This document shows positions 50,845-59,581 of a stretch of 64,000 bases of DNA, in pieces. Made by a program: the position numbers and the translations under genes. Positions within the stretch are counted from its first letter, which is position 1, and every line of letters starts with the position of its first letter. The stretch is from Pelomonas sp965229315 (GTDB lineage: Bacteria; Pseudomonadota; Gammaproteobacteria; Burkholderiales; Burkholderiaceae_C): assembly GCF_965229315.1 (NCBI RefSeq), contig NZ_CBDDJA010000002.1:3968001-4032000 (forward strand). The letters are read 5' to 3'. The notes under the pieces are model-generated. The model made no database searches. It saw only the letters and a list, made by a program, of their open reading frames with translations, and had not been told where the DNA came from.

Positions 50845-52740
50845 TCATGCCAGGGGTAGTCTCAACTCGAACGCGAAGGTGCTGCCTTGGCCGGCCGTGC
50901 TCTGCACGACGATCTGGCTGCCCATCAGCCGCACGAGCTGCTGGCTGATGGACAGGCCCAGGCCCGTGCCGCCGAGGTGGCGGGAGGCATCTGAGACCTG
51001 CTCGAACGCCTGGAACAGGCGCGCCTGCTGGGCCGGCGTCATGCCGATGCCGGTGTCGATGATCTCCAGGCTCAGCCGCACCTGCGTGGCGTCCTGCGCC
51101 ACGACGCGGGCGGCGAGCTGCACGCTGCCCGTGTCGGTGAACTTGACCGCATTGGCCAGCAGGTTGAGCAGCACCTGGCGCAGGCGCTGGCCATCCACGA
51201 CCACGCGCGCCGGCAGCGTCGCATCCACGGCCAGCGAGAAATCGAGCTCCTTCTGCTCGGCACGCAGGCGCACGCTGTCGCAGGCCATGTCCAGCAGCGC
51301 GCGCAGGTCCACCAGCGCGGGCTTCAGGCTGACCTTGCCAGCCTCGATGCTGGCCATGTCCAGCACGTCGTTGATCAGCTCCAGCAGGTGCAGGCCCGAG
51401 TCGCGCATCAGCTGCAGCTTGGCCTGCTGGCCGGCGGGAATGGTGGCGTCCATCTGCATCAGCTGCGTGAAGCCGAGGATGGCGTTCAGCGGCGTGCGGA
51501 ACTCGTGGCTCATGGTCGCGAGGAAGCGGCCCTTGGCGAAGTTGGCGGCCTCGGCGCGCGCCTTGGCCTCCTGCAGCTCGGCCGTGCGCTCGGCGACGAG
51601 GTCTTCGAGATGGTCGCGGTGGCGCGTCAGTTCGGCCTCGGCCTGGCGACGCAGCGAGATGTCGCTGACCATGCCCTCGATGCGGCGCTGGCCGCGCCCG
51701 CCGTCGGCCCCCTCGGCCTCCACCCAGTGCGCGTTCAGCTCCACCCACAGCGGCCGGCCCCCGGCGCCGCGCAGCTGCAGCTGGGCCTGCTGGATCTTCC
51801 CCTGCTCATTCAGGACGGCCGCCACGCGCAGCATCTCGCGCCGGCCGATGCCGGTCAGCTCGCGCAGGCGCCGGCCCACGGGGCTCTGCACACCCGACCC
51901 CAGGCCCAGCATCTGCGTGAAGGCGCGGTTCATGCCCAGCATGCGGCCCTGGGCGTCGGCCTGGAAGATGCCCTCGGTCGCGTTCTCGAACAGGCTGCGG
52001 TAGCGGGCCTCGCTGGCACGCAGCCCGTCGGAGCTGAGCTGCACCTGGTCGGCCGCGCTGCGCAGCTTCAGGCTCATGGCGTTGAAGCGCTTCGTCAGCT
52101 CGCCGATCTCGTCGCCGCGTTCCACCGGTTCCTGCGCGCCCAGGTCGCCCTTGGCCACCCGCTGGGCGAGCGCGCCGAGCCGCGCGACCGGCCGTCGCAC
52201 CAGGAAGTGCACCAGCAGCGAGCTGGCGATGACGATGCCCGCCATCACGACGGCCAGCAGCTCCACGACGAACAGCCGCGTGCGGCTGATCTGCTCGTCG
52301 ATGAGCTCGCGCGTGTAGACCAGCACGGCGGTGGCGACCTGCGTGCCGGGCGCATCTGCCGCGGGCTGGTAGGTGATGCCGAACTCGCGCCTGAGCTGTG
52401 CGCTGTCCGGCCCGCTGGCCGGTGTGCTGCGCACGCGCTGCGTCTTGCCGCCGTGCAGGCCCAGCCCCTGGAGCTCGATGGCCTGCACCTCGGGGTCGGC
52501 CATGACGGCGTCGAGCAGGTTCTCGATGGCGACGTGGTCCAGGTTCCAGATCGGGCCGGCGAAGCTGCGTTCGATGAGGCCGGCCATGCGCGACTCGCGC
52601 TGGCGCAGCGACGCCATCAGCTCGTCCTCCTCGTGGCTGGTCCAGTACCAGCCGACCGCCAGCACCAGCAGGCTGGCGACCAGCGCGATGCCGGCGGTCA
52701 TGCGCGTCTGTATTCCGATGTTGATCGGCGTCAACGCCAT
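50845..52740 (-). CDS. Hybrid-input sensor histidine kinase (HAMP-PAS-HisKA)
   Basis: 631 residues: TM1 (16-33), periplasmic sensor (about 34-156), TM2 (157-180), HAMP (181-233), PAS (about 243-365; FENATEGIFQADAQG), coiled coil, HisKA with phospho-acceptor His412 (MSHEFRTPLNAILGF), and an HATPase with NLLANAVKFT, DTGIGM and GGTGLGLSI. There is no receiver domain, so a separate response regulator is needed; none is adjacent, which makes it an orphan kinase. Confidence 0.92.
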   Translation of the reverse strand: MALTPINIGIQTRMTAGIALVASLLVLAVGWYWTSHEEDELMASLRQRESRMAGLIERSFAGPIWNLDHVAIENLLDAVMADPEVQAIELQGLGLHGGKTQRVRSTPASGPDSAQLRREFGITYQPAADAPGTQVATAVLVYTRELIDEQISRTRLFVVELLAVVMAGIVIASSLLVHFLVRRPVARLGALAQRVAKGDLGAQEPVERGDEIGELTKRFNAMSLKLRSAADQVQLSSDGLRASEARYRSLFENATEGIFQADAQGRMLGMNRAFTQMLGLGSGVQSPVGRRLRELTGIGRREMLRVAAVLNEQGKIQQAQLQLRGAGGRPLWVELNAHWVEAEGADGGRGQRRIEGMVSDISLRRQAEAELTRHRDHLEDLVAERTAELQEAKARAEAANFAKGRFLATMSHEFRTPLNAILGFTQLMQMDATIPAGQQAKLQLMRDSGLHLLELINDVLDMASIEAGKVSLKPALVDLRALLDMACDSVRLRAEQKELDFSLAVDATLPARVVVDGQRLRQVLLNLLANAVKFTDTGSVQLAARVVAQDATQVRLSLEIIDTGIGMTPAQQARLFQAFEQVSDASRHLGGTGLGLSISQQLVRLMGSQIVVQSTAGQGSTFAFELRLPLA

Positions 52741-52819
52741 CCCCTGCCCTCCCTCAGCGGCCTGCCCAGGCCCGGCGCGGCGAGCATAAGTCCTGCAGCC
52801 CGTGCGCCAGGAACGCCGG

Positions 52820-55411
52820 TCAAGCCTTGGCCGACGTCTTTTTCGCGGCGGCCTTCTTCGCCGGCGGCGCCTTGGCCGCGCGCGGCTCGAACTCGAAGAT
52901 GACCTTGCCTTCCTTCTTGTCGTAGGCCAGGAAGGCCTTGAACTTGCGGCGGGTCTTGTTGGAGACGAAGTTCTCCAGCAGGTCGGTCTTGCCCGTGCTC
53001 AGCAGCTTGTGCACCTGCGCCGGCTCGATGGGCTGGGTCAGGATGACCTTGCCGGTCTTGAAGTCGCAGGTCACCTTGTCGCCCACGGCGTGCTCGCAGA
53101 CGTAGTTGCTGCCGTGCTCGTAGACATGGCCGGCGCACTTGGGGCAGGCGCCCAGCGAGTTCTGGCCGCTGAAGTCCACCGGCTCGCCGTCGCCTTCGGC
53201 CTTCTTGGCGTCCTCGCCGAAGTCGAACTCCAGCTTCCAGTTGTCGATCTCGGGGTCGAACACCAGCGCCAGCTCGGCCGTGAACGGCCAGCCCGCCTTG
53301 GAGCGGAAGCCCTCCAGCGGACCGATCTTCTTATTCGCCAGGAAGGTCTCGACCTCGTTCAACTCGAAGCTGCGCCCGCCCGGGATCTTGCCGATGGAGA
53401 AGCCGCAGGCGTCGCTGCCGTCGCCATGCTGGCCGGTGCAGGTGAAGCGGCGGTAGTTCTCCTTGACGACGCCGCTGCACTTGGGGCACGGCGTCTTCAG
53501 CGTCGCGTAGTCGCCCGGGATGGTGTCGCGGTCATAGCCCTTGGCCTTGGCGACCATCTTCTCGGTCATGGCCGCGATCTCGGCCATGAAGACCTCGCGC
53601 TTGAGCTTGCCCTTTTCCATCTGGGCCAGCTTGCTTTCCCAGTCGCCGGTCAGCTCAGGTCTCGTCAGGTCTTCCACCTCCAGGCCGCGCAGCAGCGTCA
53701 TCAGCTGGAAGGCCTTGGCCGTGGGAATCAGCTCGCGGCCTTCGCGCAGCATGTACTTCTCGCTGATCAGGCCTTCGATGGTCGCCGCGCGCGTGGCCGG
53801 CGTGCCCAGGCCCTTCTCGGCCATGGCCTCGCGCAGCTCGTCGTCGTCGATGAGCTTGCCGGCGCCTTCCATTGCGCTCAGCAGCGTCGCCTCGGTGTAG
53901 CGCGCCGGCGGCTTGGTCTGCAGCGCCTTCACGTCCACGCTCTCGGTGCGCACGACCTCGCCGGTCTGCACCGGCACGAGGTTGGCGTCCTCGTCGTCCA
54001 CGTCCTTGCCGTAGACGGCCAGCCAGCCCGGCTTGACGAGCACCTTGCCGTTGGTCTGGAAATGGTGCTTGTCCAGCACTTTGGAGATGCGCGTCGTGAC
54101 CAGGAACTCGGCCGGCGGAAAGAACACGCCGAGGAAGCGCTTGACCACCATGTCGTACAGCTTGGCCTCGATCTCGGTCAGCGCCTTGGGCGCCTGCAGC
54201 GTCGGGATGATGGCGAAGTGGTCCGACACCTTGGCGTTGTCGAACACCTTCTTGGTCGGCTTGATGTAGCCCTCCTTCAGCGCCTTGGCCGCATGCTGCG
54301 ACAGCGCGCTCAAGGGGCCAGGCAGGTCTTCCGTCGCCAGCATCTTGGCCGTGTCCTTGGCGACGGCCAGGTAGTCCTCGGGCAGGAAGCGCGAGTCCGT
54401 CCGCGGGTAGGTCAGCACCTTGTGCTTCTCGTACAGCGCCTGCGCGATGGACAGCGTCGTCTTGGCCGAGAAACCGAAGCGCGAGTTGGCCTCGCGCTGC
54501 AGCGTCGTCAGGTCGTACAGCCCGCCGCAGCTGGTCGTGCTGGGCTTGCTCTCCTCAGTCACCGTGGCCGGCTTGCCGAGCACCGCCTTGGCGATGGCCT
54601 CGGCGTCGGCCGCGTTCCACATCCGGTCGGCGCGGCGCTCCAGGTCGTCGTTCTTCTTCCAGGCGGGGTCGAACCACTTGCCTTCGTACTGGCCGGCCTG
54701 GGCGTCGAAGTTGGCGCGCAGCTCCCAGTAGTCGCGGGCGACGTGCTTGCGGATCTTCTCTTCCCGCTCGACCACGACCGACAGCGTCGGCGTCTGCACG
54801 CGGCCCACGGTGGTCAGGAAGAAGCCACCGTCGCGCGAGTTGAACGCGGTCATCGCCCGCGTGCCGTTGATGCCCACCAGCCAGTCGGCCTCGGAGCGGC
54901 AGCGCGCGGCGTCGGCCAGCGGCAGCATCTGCTCGTCGCTGCGCAGCTTCTCGAAGCCGTCGCGGATGGCCGCGGGCGTCATGGACTGCAGCCACAGCCG
55001 CTGGATGGGCTTGTTCAGCGGCCCCTTGGCCGGCGTCGCGTACTGCTCGATCAAACGGAAGATCAGCTCGCCCTCGCGGCCCGCGTCGCAGGCATTGATC
55101 AGTGCTGTCACGTCCTTGCGGCGGATCAGCTTGGTCAGCGCGTTCAGCCGCCCCTTGTTCTTGTCGATGGGGTTGAGGTCGAAGTGCGGCGGGATGACAG
55201 GGAGGTTGTTGAAGCTCCACTTGCCGCGCTTGACGTCGAACTCTTCCGGCGCCGCGATCTCGACCAGGTGCCCCACCGCGGAGCTGACGACGTAGGTCTC
55301 GTTCTCGAAGTGGTCGTCGTGCTTGTCGAACTTGCCCGCCACGGGGGTCAGCGCGCGGACGATGTCCTGTGCGACGGAAGGCTTCTCGGCAATGATCAGG
55401 GTCTTGCTCAT
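52820..55411 (-). CDS. topB: DNA topoisomerase III
   Basis: 863 residues, type IA topoisomerase. The Toprim domain (IIAEKPSVA, NACDAGREGELIFR) is followed by the cleavage/strand-passage domain with Tyr335 in LTYPRTDSR. Two C-terminal zinc-ribbon-like units are present (CPKCSGVV...CTGQ...CGF, and CPKCAGHVYEHGSNYVCEH), and a Lys/Ala-rich tail ends the protein. It decatenates DNA and resolves recombination intermediates. The leader contains the hairpin at 55439-55463. Confidence 0.95.
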   Translation of the reverse strand: MSKTLIIAEKPSVAQDIVRALTPVAGKFDKHDDHFENETYVVSSAVGHLVEIAAPEEFDVKRGKWSFNNLPVIPPHFDLNPIDKNKGRLNALTKLIRRKDVTALINACDAGREGELIFRLIEQYATPAKGPLNKPIQRLWLQSMTPAAIRDGFEKLRSDEQMLPLADAARCRSEADWLVGINGTRAMTAFNSRDGGFFLTTVGRVQTPTLSVVVEREEKIRKHVARDYWELRANFDAQAGQYEGKWFDPAWKKNDDLERRADRMWNAADAEAIAKAVLGKPATVTEESKPSTTSCGGLYDLTTLQREANSRFGFSAKTTLSIAQALYEKHKVLTYPRTDSRFLPEDYLAVAKDTAKMLATEDLPGPLSALSQHAAKALKEGYIKPTKKVFDNAKVSDHFAIIPTLQAPKALTEIEAKLYDMVVKRFLGVFFPPAEFLVTTRISKVLDKHHFQTNGKVLVKPGWLAVYGKDVDDEDANLVPVQTGEVVRTESVDVKALQTKPPARYTEATLLSAMEGAGKLIDDDELREAMAEKGLGTPATRAATIEGLISEKYMLREGRELIPTAKAFQLMTLLRGLEVEDLTRPELTGDWESKLAQMEKGKLKREVFMAEIAAMTEKMVAKAKGYDRDTIPGDYATLKTPCPKCSGVVKENYRRFTCTGQHGDGSDACGFSIGKIPGGRSFELNEVETFLANKKIGPLEGFRSKAGWPFTAELALVFDPEIDNWKLEFDFGEDAKKAEGDGEPVDFSGQNSLGACPKCAGHVYEHGSNYVCEHAVGDKVTCDFKTGKVILTQPIEPAQVHKLLSTGKTDLLENFVSNKTRRKFKAFLAYDKKEGKVIFEFEPRAAKAPPAKKAAAKKTSAKA

Positions 55412-55438
55412 CAGGTCGTGTCTCTCGGTCTTCCCTAG

Positions 55439-55463
55439 GGCGGGGGACTCAAAATCCCCTGCC
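55439..55463. other. Hairpin resembling a tRNA-Leu(CAA) anticodon arm
   Basis: GGCGGGGGA (55439-55447) pairs with TCCCCTGCC (55455-55463) over nine positions (one G-T) around the 7-nt loop CTCAAAA. That is the anticodon stem and loop of a tRNA-Leu reading UUG. No acceptor, D or T arm is present, so it is not a functional tRNA. It lies 28 bp upstream of topB and 67 bp upstream of the SET gene; a TACAAT that could be a -10 element begins at 55464. Confidence 0.45.
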
Positions 55464-55529
55464 TACAATCCGGGCCTCGCGCACGCACACACGCACGCGC
55501 ACCCATGAATTCACCGTACCACAGCGCCG

Positions 55530-56003
55530 ATGACCGCCAAATCCCCGCGCCCTGCCCCACGCCGCAAGATCGAGGTCCGTGACTCCGGCGTGCACGGCCG
55601 CGGGGTCTACGCGGTGGCGCCCATCGCCGCCGGCGCGCGCATCATCGAGTACACCGGCGAGCGCATCTCATGGGCGGTGGCCGAGGCGCGCCACCCGCAC
55701 GACCCCGCGCAGCCCCACCACACCTTCTATTTCCACCTGGACACCGGCGAGGTCATCGACGCGCTGCATGGCGGCAACAACGCGCGCTGGATCAACCACG
55801 CCTGCGAGCCCAACTGCGAGGCCGAGGAAGTCGACGGCCGCGTCTTCATCAAGGCGCTGCGCGACCTGGCGCCGGGCGAGGAACTGTTCTACGACTACGG
55901 CCTGGTGCTGGACGAGCGCCACACGGCCAAGGTCAAGAAGCAGTTCGCCTGCTGGTGTGGCGCGCTGACCTGCCGCGGCACCATGCTCGCGCCGAAACGC
56001 TGA
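55530..56003 (+). CDS. SET-domain lysine methyltransferase-like protein
   Basis: 157 residues, essentially one SET domain. GVHGRGVYAVAPIAAGARIIEYTGE opens it; NHACEPNCE (89-97) holds the catalytic pseudoknot and YDYG (121-124) the active-site tyrosine. A post-SET Cys cluster CWCGALTCRG (141, 143, 148), with Cys96, can bind zinc. It would transfer methyl groups from AdoMet to protein lysines; bacterial targets are unknown. It stands 7 bp upstream of birA. Confidence 0.87.
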   Translation: MTAKSPRPAPRRKIEVRDSGVHGRGVYAVAPIAAGARIIEYTGERISWAVAEARHPHDPAQPHHTFYFHLDTGEVIDALHGGNNARWINHACEPNCEAEEVDGRVFIKALRDLAPGEELFYDYGLVLDERHTAKVKKQFACWCGALTCRGTMLAPKR

Positions 56004-56010
56004 AGACGCT

Positions 56011-56730
56011 GTGGAACGCCGCCACCTCGCCGAATGCGGCTCGACCAACACCGAGGCGCTGCAACACCTGCGTGACGGCGGCGGCCCGCTGGTGCTGTCG
56101 GCCAGCCGCCAGACCGCCGGCCGCGGCCGCCTGGGCCGGGCCTGGCAGTCGGACGATGCAGCGCTGACGTTCTCTGTCGCCTTCGCGCTGCCCGCCGAAC
56201 TGGACCTGTCCGGCCTTTCGCTGGCCGTGGGCTGCACGGTGGCCGATGTGCTGGACCCGTCGGGCGAGCGCATCCGCCTGAAGTGGCCCAACGACCTGTT
56301 CCTGGACGGCGCCAAGCTGGGCGGCATCCTCATCGAGACCGTGCCCTTGCCGGCCGAGCGCCGCGGCGTGGTCATCGGCATCGGCATCAACCTGCTGCCG
56401 CTGCCGGCCGACGTGGACCGCAGCGCCTTCGCCAGCGGCCACGCGGCGCTGCAGGCCCTGCACCCGGCCGCCACGGCCGCCGCAACGCTGGACCGCCTCG
56501 CGCCCGCGCTGCAGGCGATGCTGGCGGACTTCGGCACGCTGGGCTTTGCACCCTGGCAGCCGGCCTTTGCGCGCCGCGACCTCGCCGCGGATCAGCGCGT
56601 GCGCGTGGGCGAGCAGCCGGGCGTCGCGCGCGGCGTGTCGGCGCGTGGTGAGCTGCTGCTGGAGACCGCGGCCGGCCTCGTGCCCGTCAGCGGCGGCGAG
56701 TTGAGCCTGCGACTGGAGACCCCCCCGTGA
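56011..56730 (+). CDS. birA: Biotin-[acetyl-CoA carboxylase] ligase
   Basis: 239 residues beginning at GTG 56011. The biotin/ATP-binding GRGRLGRAW (37-45), KWPNDLFLDGAKLGG (91-105) and GIGINL segments are intact, with a short C-terminal SH3-like domain. The N-terminal DNA-binding domain of E. coli BirA is absent, so this is a monofunctional (class I) ligase. Its stop overlaps the start of the next gene. Confidence 0.92.
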   Translation: MERRHLAECGSTNTEALQHLRDGGGPLVLSASRQTAGRGRLGRAWQSDDAALTFSVAFALPAELDLSGLSLAVGCTVADVLDPSGERIRLKWPNDLFLDGAKLGGILIETVPLPAERRGVVIGIGINLLPLPADVDRSAFASGHAALQALHPAATAAATLDRLAPALQAMLADFGTLGFAPWQPAFARRDLAADQRVRVGEQPGVARGVSARGELLLETAAGLVPVSGGELSLRLETPP

Positions 56731-57395
56731 TGCGCGTGCTGGTGATCGTGCTGCTGGCCGTCAACGGCCTGTTCTTCGCCTGGTCGCGCGGCTGGCTGGA
56801 CACGGCGACCGGCCTGCCCGTCGACGGGGGCCGCGAGCCGCAGCGACTGGCGGCCCAGCAGCATCCCGAGCGCATCCAGCCGCTGGCGGCCAGTGCCGTG
56901 GCTGCGTTGAGCCAGCGCAGCTGCCTGGAGCTGGGTCCGCTGGACGGCGACGCCGCACTGGCCGCCGCGCTGGCGGCGCTGCGCGCCACGGGCGCCGAGC
57001 CGCAGGTGCGCAGCAGCGAGCTGCCGGGCGTGTGGGGGGTGGCGACCATCAAGCTCGCCGACCCGGACTTCCGCGCCCGCAAGGAAGCCACCTATCGGCA
57101 GCTCAAGCTCGCCTTCGAGCCACTGGAGGGCCTGCCCGCCGAGCAGCCCGCCTTCGTGCTCAGCCGCCACCCCAGCCAAGCCGAGGCCGCAGCCGCCCTG
57201 GCGGCACTGGACAGGCGCGGCCTCAAGGGCCTGCGCGTGCTGGCGCTGAAGGCGCCGCAGTCCCGCCACAGCCTCGTGCTGGCGCAGGCCGACGGCCTGC
57301 TGGCGGCCAAGCTCAAGGGCTCCCGGGACCCGGCGCTGGCTGTGGGCTTCAAGACCTGCAGCGCCGCCCCGGCCGCGTCAGCGGCCTCGCACTGA
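56730..57395 (+). CDS. SPOR-like membrane-anchored protein
   Basis: 221 residues. N-terminal membrane anchor (VLVIVLLAVNGLFFAW), a variable linker, then LELGPLDGDAALAAALAALRATGAEPQV, which resembles the first strand-helix of a SPOR domain. Peptidoglycan binding at division sites would follow if this is correct. ATG 56730 shares its first base with the birA stop. The 3' end overlaps the convergent subtilase gene by 18 bp. Confidence 0.65.
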   Translation: MRVLVIVLLAVNGLFFAWSRGWLDTATGLPVDGGREPQRLAAQQHPERIQPLAASAVAALSQRSCLELGPLDGDAALAAALAALRATGAEPQVRSSELPGVWGVATIKLADPDFRARKEATYRQLKLAFEPLEGLPAEQPAFVLSRHPSQAEAAAALAALDRRGLKGLRVLALKAPQSRHSLVLAQADGLLAAKLKGSRDPALAVGFKTCSAAPAASAASH

Positions 57396-59471
57396 ACGAA
57401 CGGCAACAGGCTCAGGCTTGCGGCGCGGCCGCAGCGCCAGCGCCGCAGTGGCCAGCAGCGCCAGCCACACGGCGCTCATGGCACCACCGCCACCACCGCT
57501 GCTGTCGGTGGGCGTCGTCGTGCTGCCGCCGCTCGTCGCGGCCGCCGCGGCTGTGACGATGGCCGTCTGCGTGTAGACCGTACCGAAGTTGTCCGTCGAA
57601 TCCGCTCGGACTGTGAACGTGCCAGCACCGGAGGGCACGACAGTTGCCGTAGTCGTGTTCGTGGACGCGAAGCTGCTCACGACACCTCCGCCGGACACTA
57701 CGGTCCATGCAGTCGATGCAATCGTCCGATTGCTAGGCAGTCCGATGGCATTAGCTGTCAACGTCAGCGTCTGTCCAGCCGTCAGGCCTCTGGCGGGAGA
57801 TTCCGTGATCGTTACGGCCCCGCCACTCAATGCCAGCGCGGCCGCGACTGCAGCGCTCGCGTCCACCATGCCCGCGCCGCAAGTGCTGGTCGTGCAATAG
57901 CACTCGTCCTGCACCGTCGAACGCGGCGCCGCGCATTGCAAGGGGTTGGGGTTACTGCCACTGCCCGTGGTTGGAAATGCCCGCGCAGTGCTTCTCAAAA
58001 TGGATATCGCTTCAGCCGACGTGAGGCCAGGTCGCACCGAGGCCATGAGCCCAACGATGCCGCTGACGATGGGGGCAGAAAAACTCGTGCCAACCGACGA
58101 CTGGCTACCCGTGTAAGCGTCATCGGCGACCACCGGCGTCGTCGTACCACTATTGGTTACGCTGATCATCGGGTACAGGCAGGGCTGGTTGGTGCCGGTG
58201 TTGATGCAGTTACCCCCAGGCGCCGAGATGGTCACCTCCGGGCCCAGGCTGGAGAAGCCGACCTTGGTGCCGACGTGGCGCAGCGCCGCCACCGTGACGA
58301 CGTTGGGGCAGTTGCCCGGCAGGCCCACGGCCAACCCTTCGGAGTTACCAGCCGCGACGACGATGGTGGCGCCCGTCGCGTTGACCTCTGCAATGACGTC
58401 GCGGTACAACTTACCTGTGCCGGTAGTGCCGCAGGTGCCGCTGCCACCGAGGCTCATGTTCAGCACCTTGGCCTTGTTGGCGTTGATCGGCATGCCCGGG
58501 ATAGAGATGCCCACTGCCCATCTCATGCCCACAATGATGTCGCTGTCGTAGCCGCCGCACTTGCCAAGCACGCGCACCGGCAGGATCTTGAACCGCCCGA
58601 CACCCGCCATACCCAGCGTGTTATTGGTACTTGCGGCGATCAGGCCCGACACGCGCGTGCCGTGCCAGGAGCTGTTGCTGATGTCGGCGGTCGTGCAGCC
58701 GCTGCCCAGCGTGCCGGCCGCGATGTCGGCCTGCGATACCCAGTCACCGGGATCGGACGGGTCGGCGTCCGGGCCGTCGCCGTCGTTGGCGATGGCGACC
58801 GCCGTCGCCGACGAAGACGTGCCGTAGCCGATCATGTCGTAGCCGCTGACGAACTGCCCCGCTAGGTCTGGATGGTCCATGCGAACGCCGGTGTCGATTA
58901 CCGCAATGACAACGCCGGAAGAGCCTGGGGTGATATCCCACGCAGCTGGCGCGTTGATGCTGGACACGACTGCAGTGTTCGTTGCGGTGGCTGGCGCCTT
59001 CAGGTACCACTGGTCGATGGTGCGGCTCTGAGCACCGCTGACCGTCGTCTCGGCGTTCACCGTGGCGCCGCCGAACAGCGGGTCGTTGGGCAGCAGCGTG
59101 TGCTTGCGGCGCTCGTCCACGGCCACCAGCTCGACCTCGGGGTCGGCCGCCAGGCGCCTGGCGAGCTGCGCGCCGGTCAGGCCGTGGGCGAAGAGCACGT
59201 GCGTGCGGTCATCCAGGCTCAGGCCGGCCGCCAGGCGCTGCCCGGTGCGCAGGCCCAGCGCGGTGGCGCGCGTCTGCGCCACGTCGTGCGCCTCGGCGCG
59301 GCTGGCCCGCACGCTGAGCGCCTTGGCGCGCACGCTGTCCGCCTGGGGCTTGAAGCGCACGATGACGCGGGCTTCGGTGTCGGCCACGCTCTGGGCCGAC
59401 ACGGGCGCAGACGGCAGCAGGCAGGGCATCGCGACGGCGGCGGCGATCAGCAACGGTCGCAGGGACTTCAT
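57378..59471 (-). CDS. Subtilisin-like serine protease (S8) with GlyGly-CTERM-like tail
   Basis: 697 residues. Signal peptide (1-26), propeptide-like inhibitor I9 region (about 33-125; VIVRFKP...VELVAVDE), then the S8 domain with Asp193 (VIDTGVRMDHPDLAG), His270 (SSWHGTRVSGL), oxyanion Asn375 (VAAGN) and Ser463 (GTSFSAPIVSG). An Ig-like beta domain follows (about 580-650). The C-terminus has a Gly run (SSGGGGGA), a hydrophobic WLALLATAALAL segment and basic residues (RPRRK), the layout of the GlyGly-CTERM signal processed by rhombosortase, although some 15 extra residues trail behind. Confidence 0.9.
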   Translation of the reverse strand: MKSLRPLLIAAAVAMPCLLPSAPVSAQSVADTEARVIVRFKPQADSVRAKALSVRASRAEAHDVAQTRATALGLRTGQRLAAGLSLDDRTHVLFAHGLTGAQLARRLAADPEVELVAVDERRKHTLLPNDPLFGGATVNAETTVSGAQSRTIDQWYLKAPATATNTAVVSSINAPAAWDITPGSSGVVIAVIDTGVRMDHPDLAGQFVSGYDMIGYGTSSSATAVAIANDGDGPDADPSDPGDWVSQADIAAGTLGSGCTTADISNSSWHGTRVSGLIAASTNNTLGMAGVGRFKILPVRVLGKCGGYDSDIIVGMRWAVGISIPGMPINANKAKVLNMSLGGSGTCGTTGTGKLYRDVIAEVNATGATIVVAAGNSEGLAVGLPGNCPNVVTVAALRHVGTKVGFSSLGPEVTISAPGGNCINTGTNQPCLYPMISVTNSGTTTPVVADDAYTGSQSSVGTSFSAPIVSGIVGLMASVRPGLTSAEAISILRSTARAFPTTGSGSNPNPLQCAAPRSTVQDECYCTTSTCGAGMVDASAAVAAALALSGGAVTITESPARGLTAGQTLTLTANAIGLPSNRTIASTAWTVVSGGGVVSSFASTNTTTATVVPSGAGTFTVRADSTDNFGTVYTQTAIVTAAAAATSGGSTTTPTDSSGGGGGAMSAVWLALLATAALALRPRRKPEPVAVRSVRGR

Positions 59472-59581
59472 GGCGGCGGGCTCGTGCGGTGCAGGGCTGG
59501 CCAGTTTAGGGCGGCGTGTGGGCACGGCCATGTCAAACGATGTTGCCCGCAAGTGAAGCGCAAGCCAGCCTTAAAACAAGT

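Noticed and set aside
52802..55438. 878-codon open frame on the plus strand
   Set aside because: Exact antisense of topB, with no recognisable protein features.
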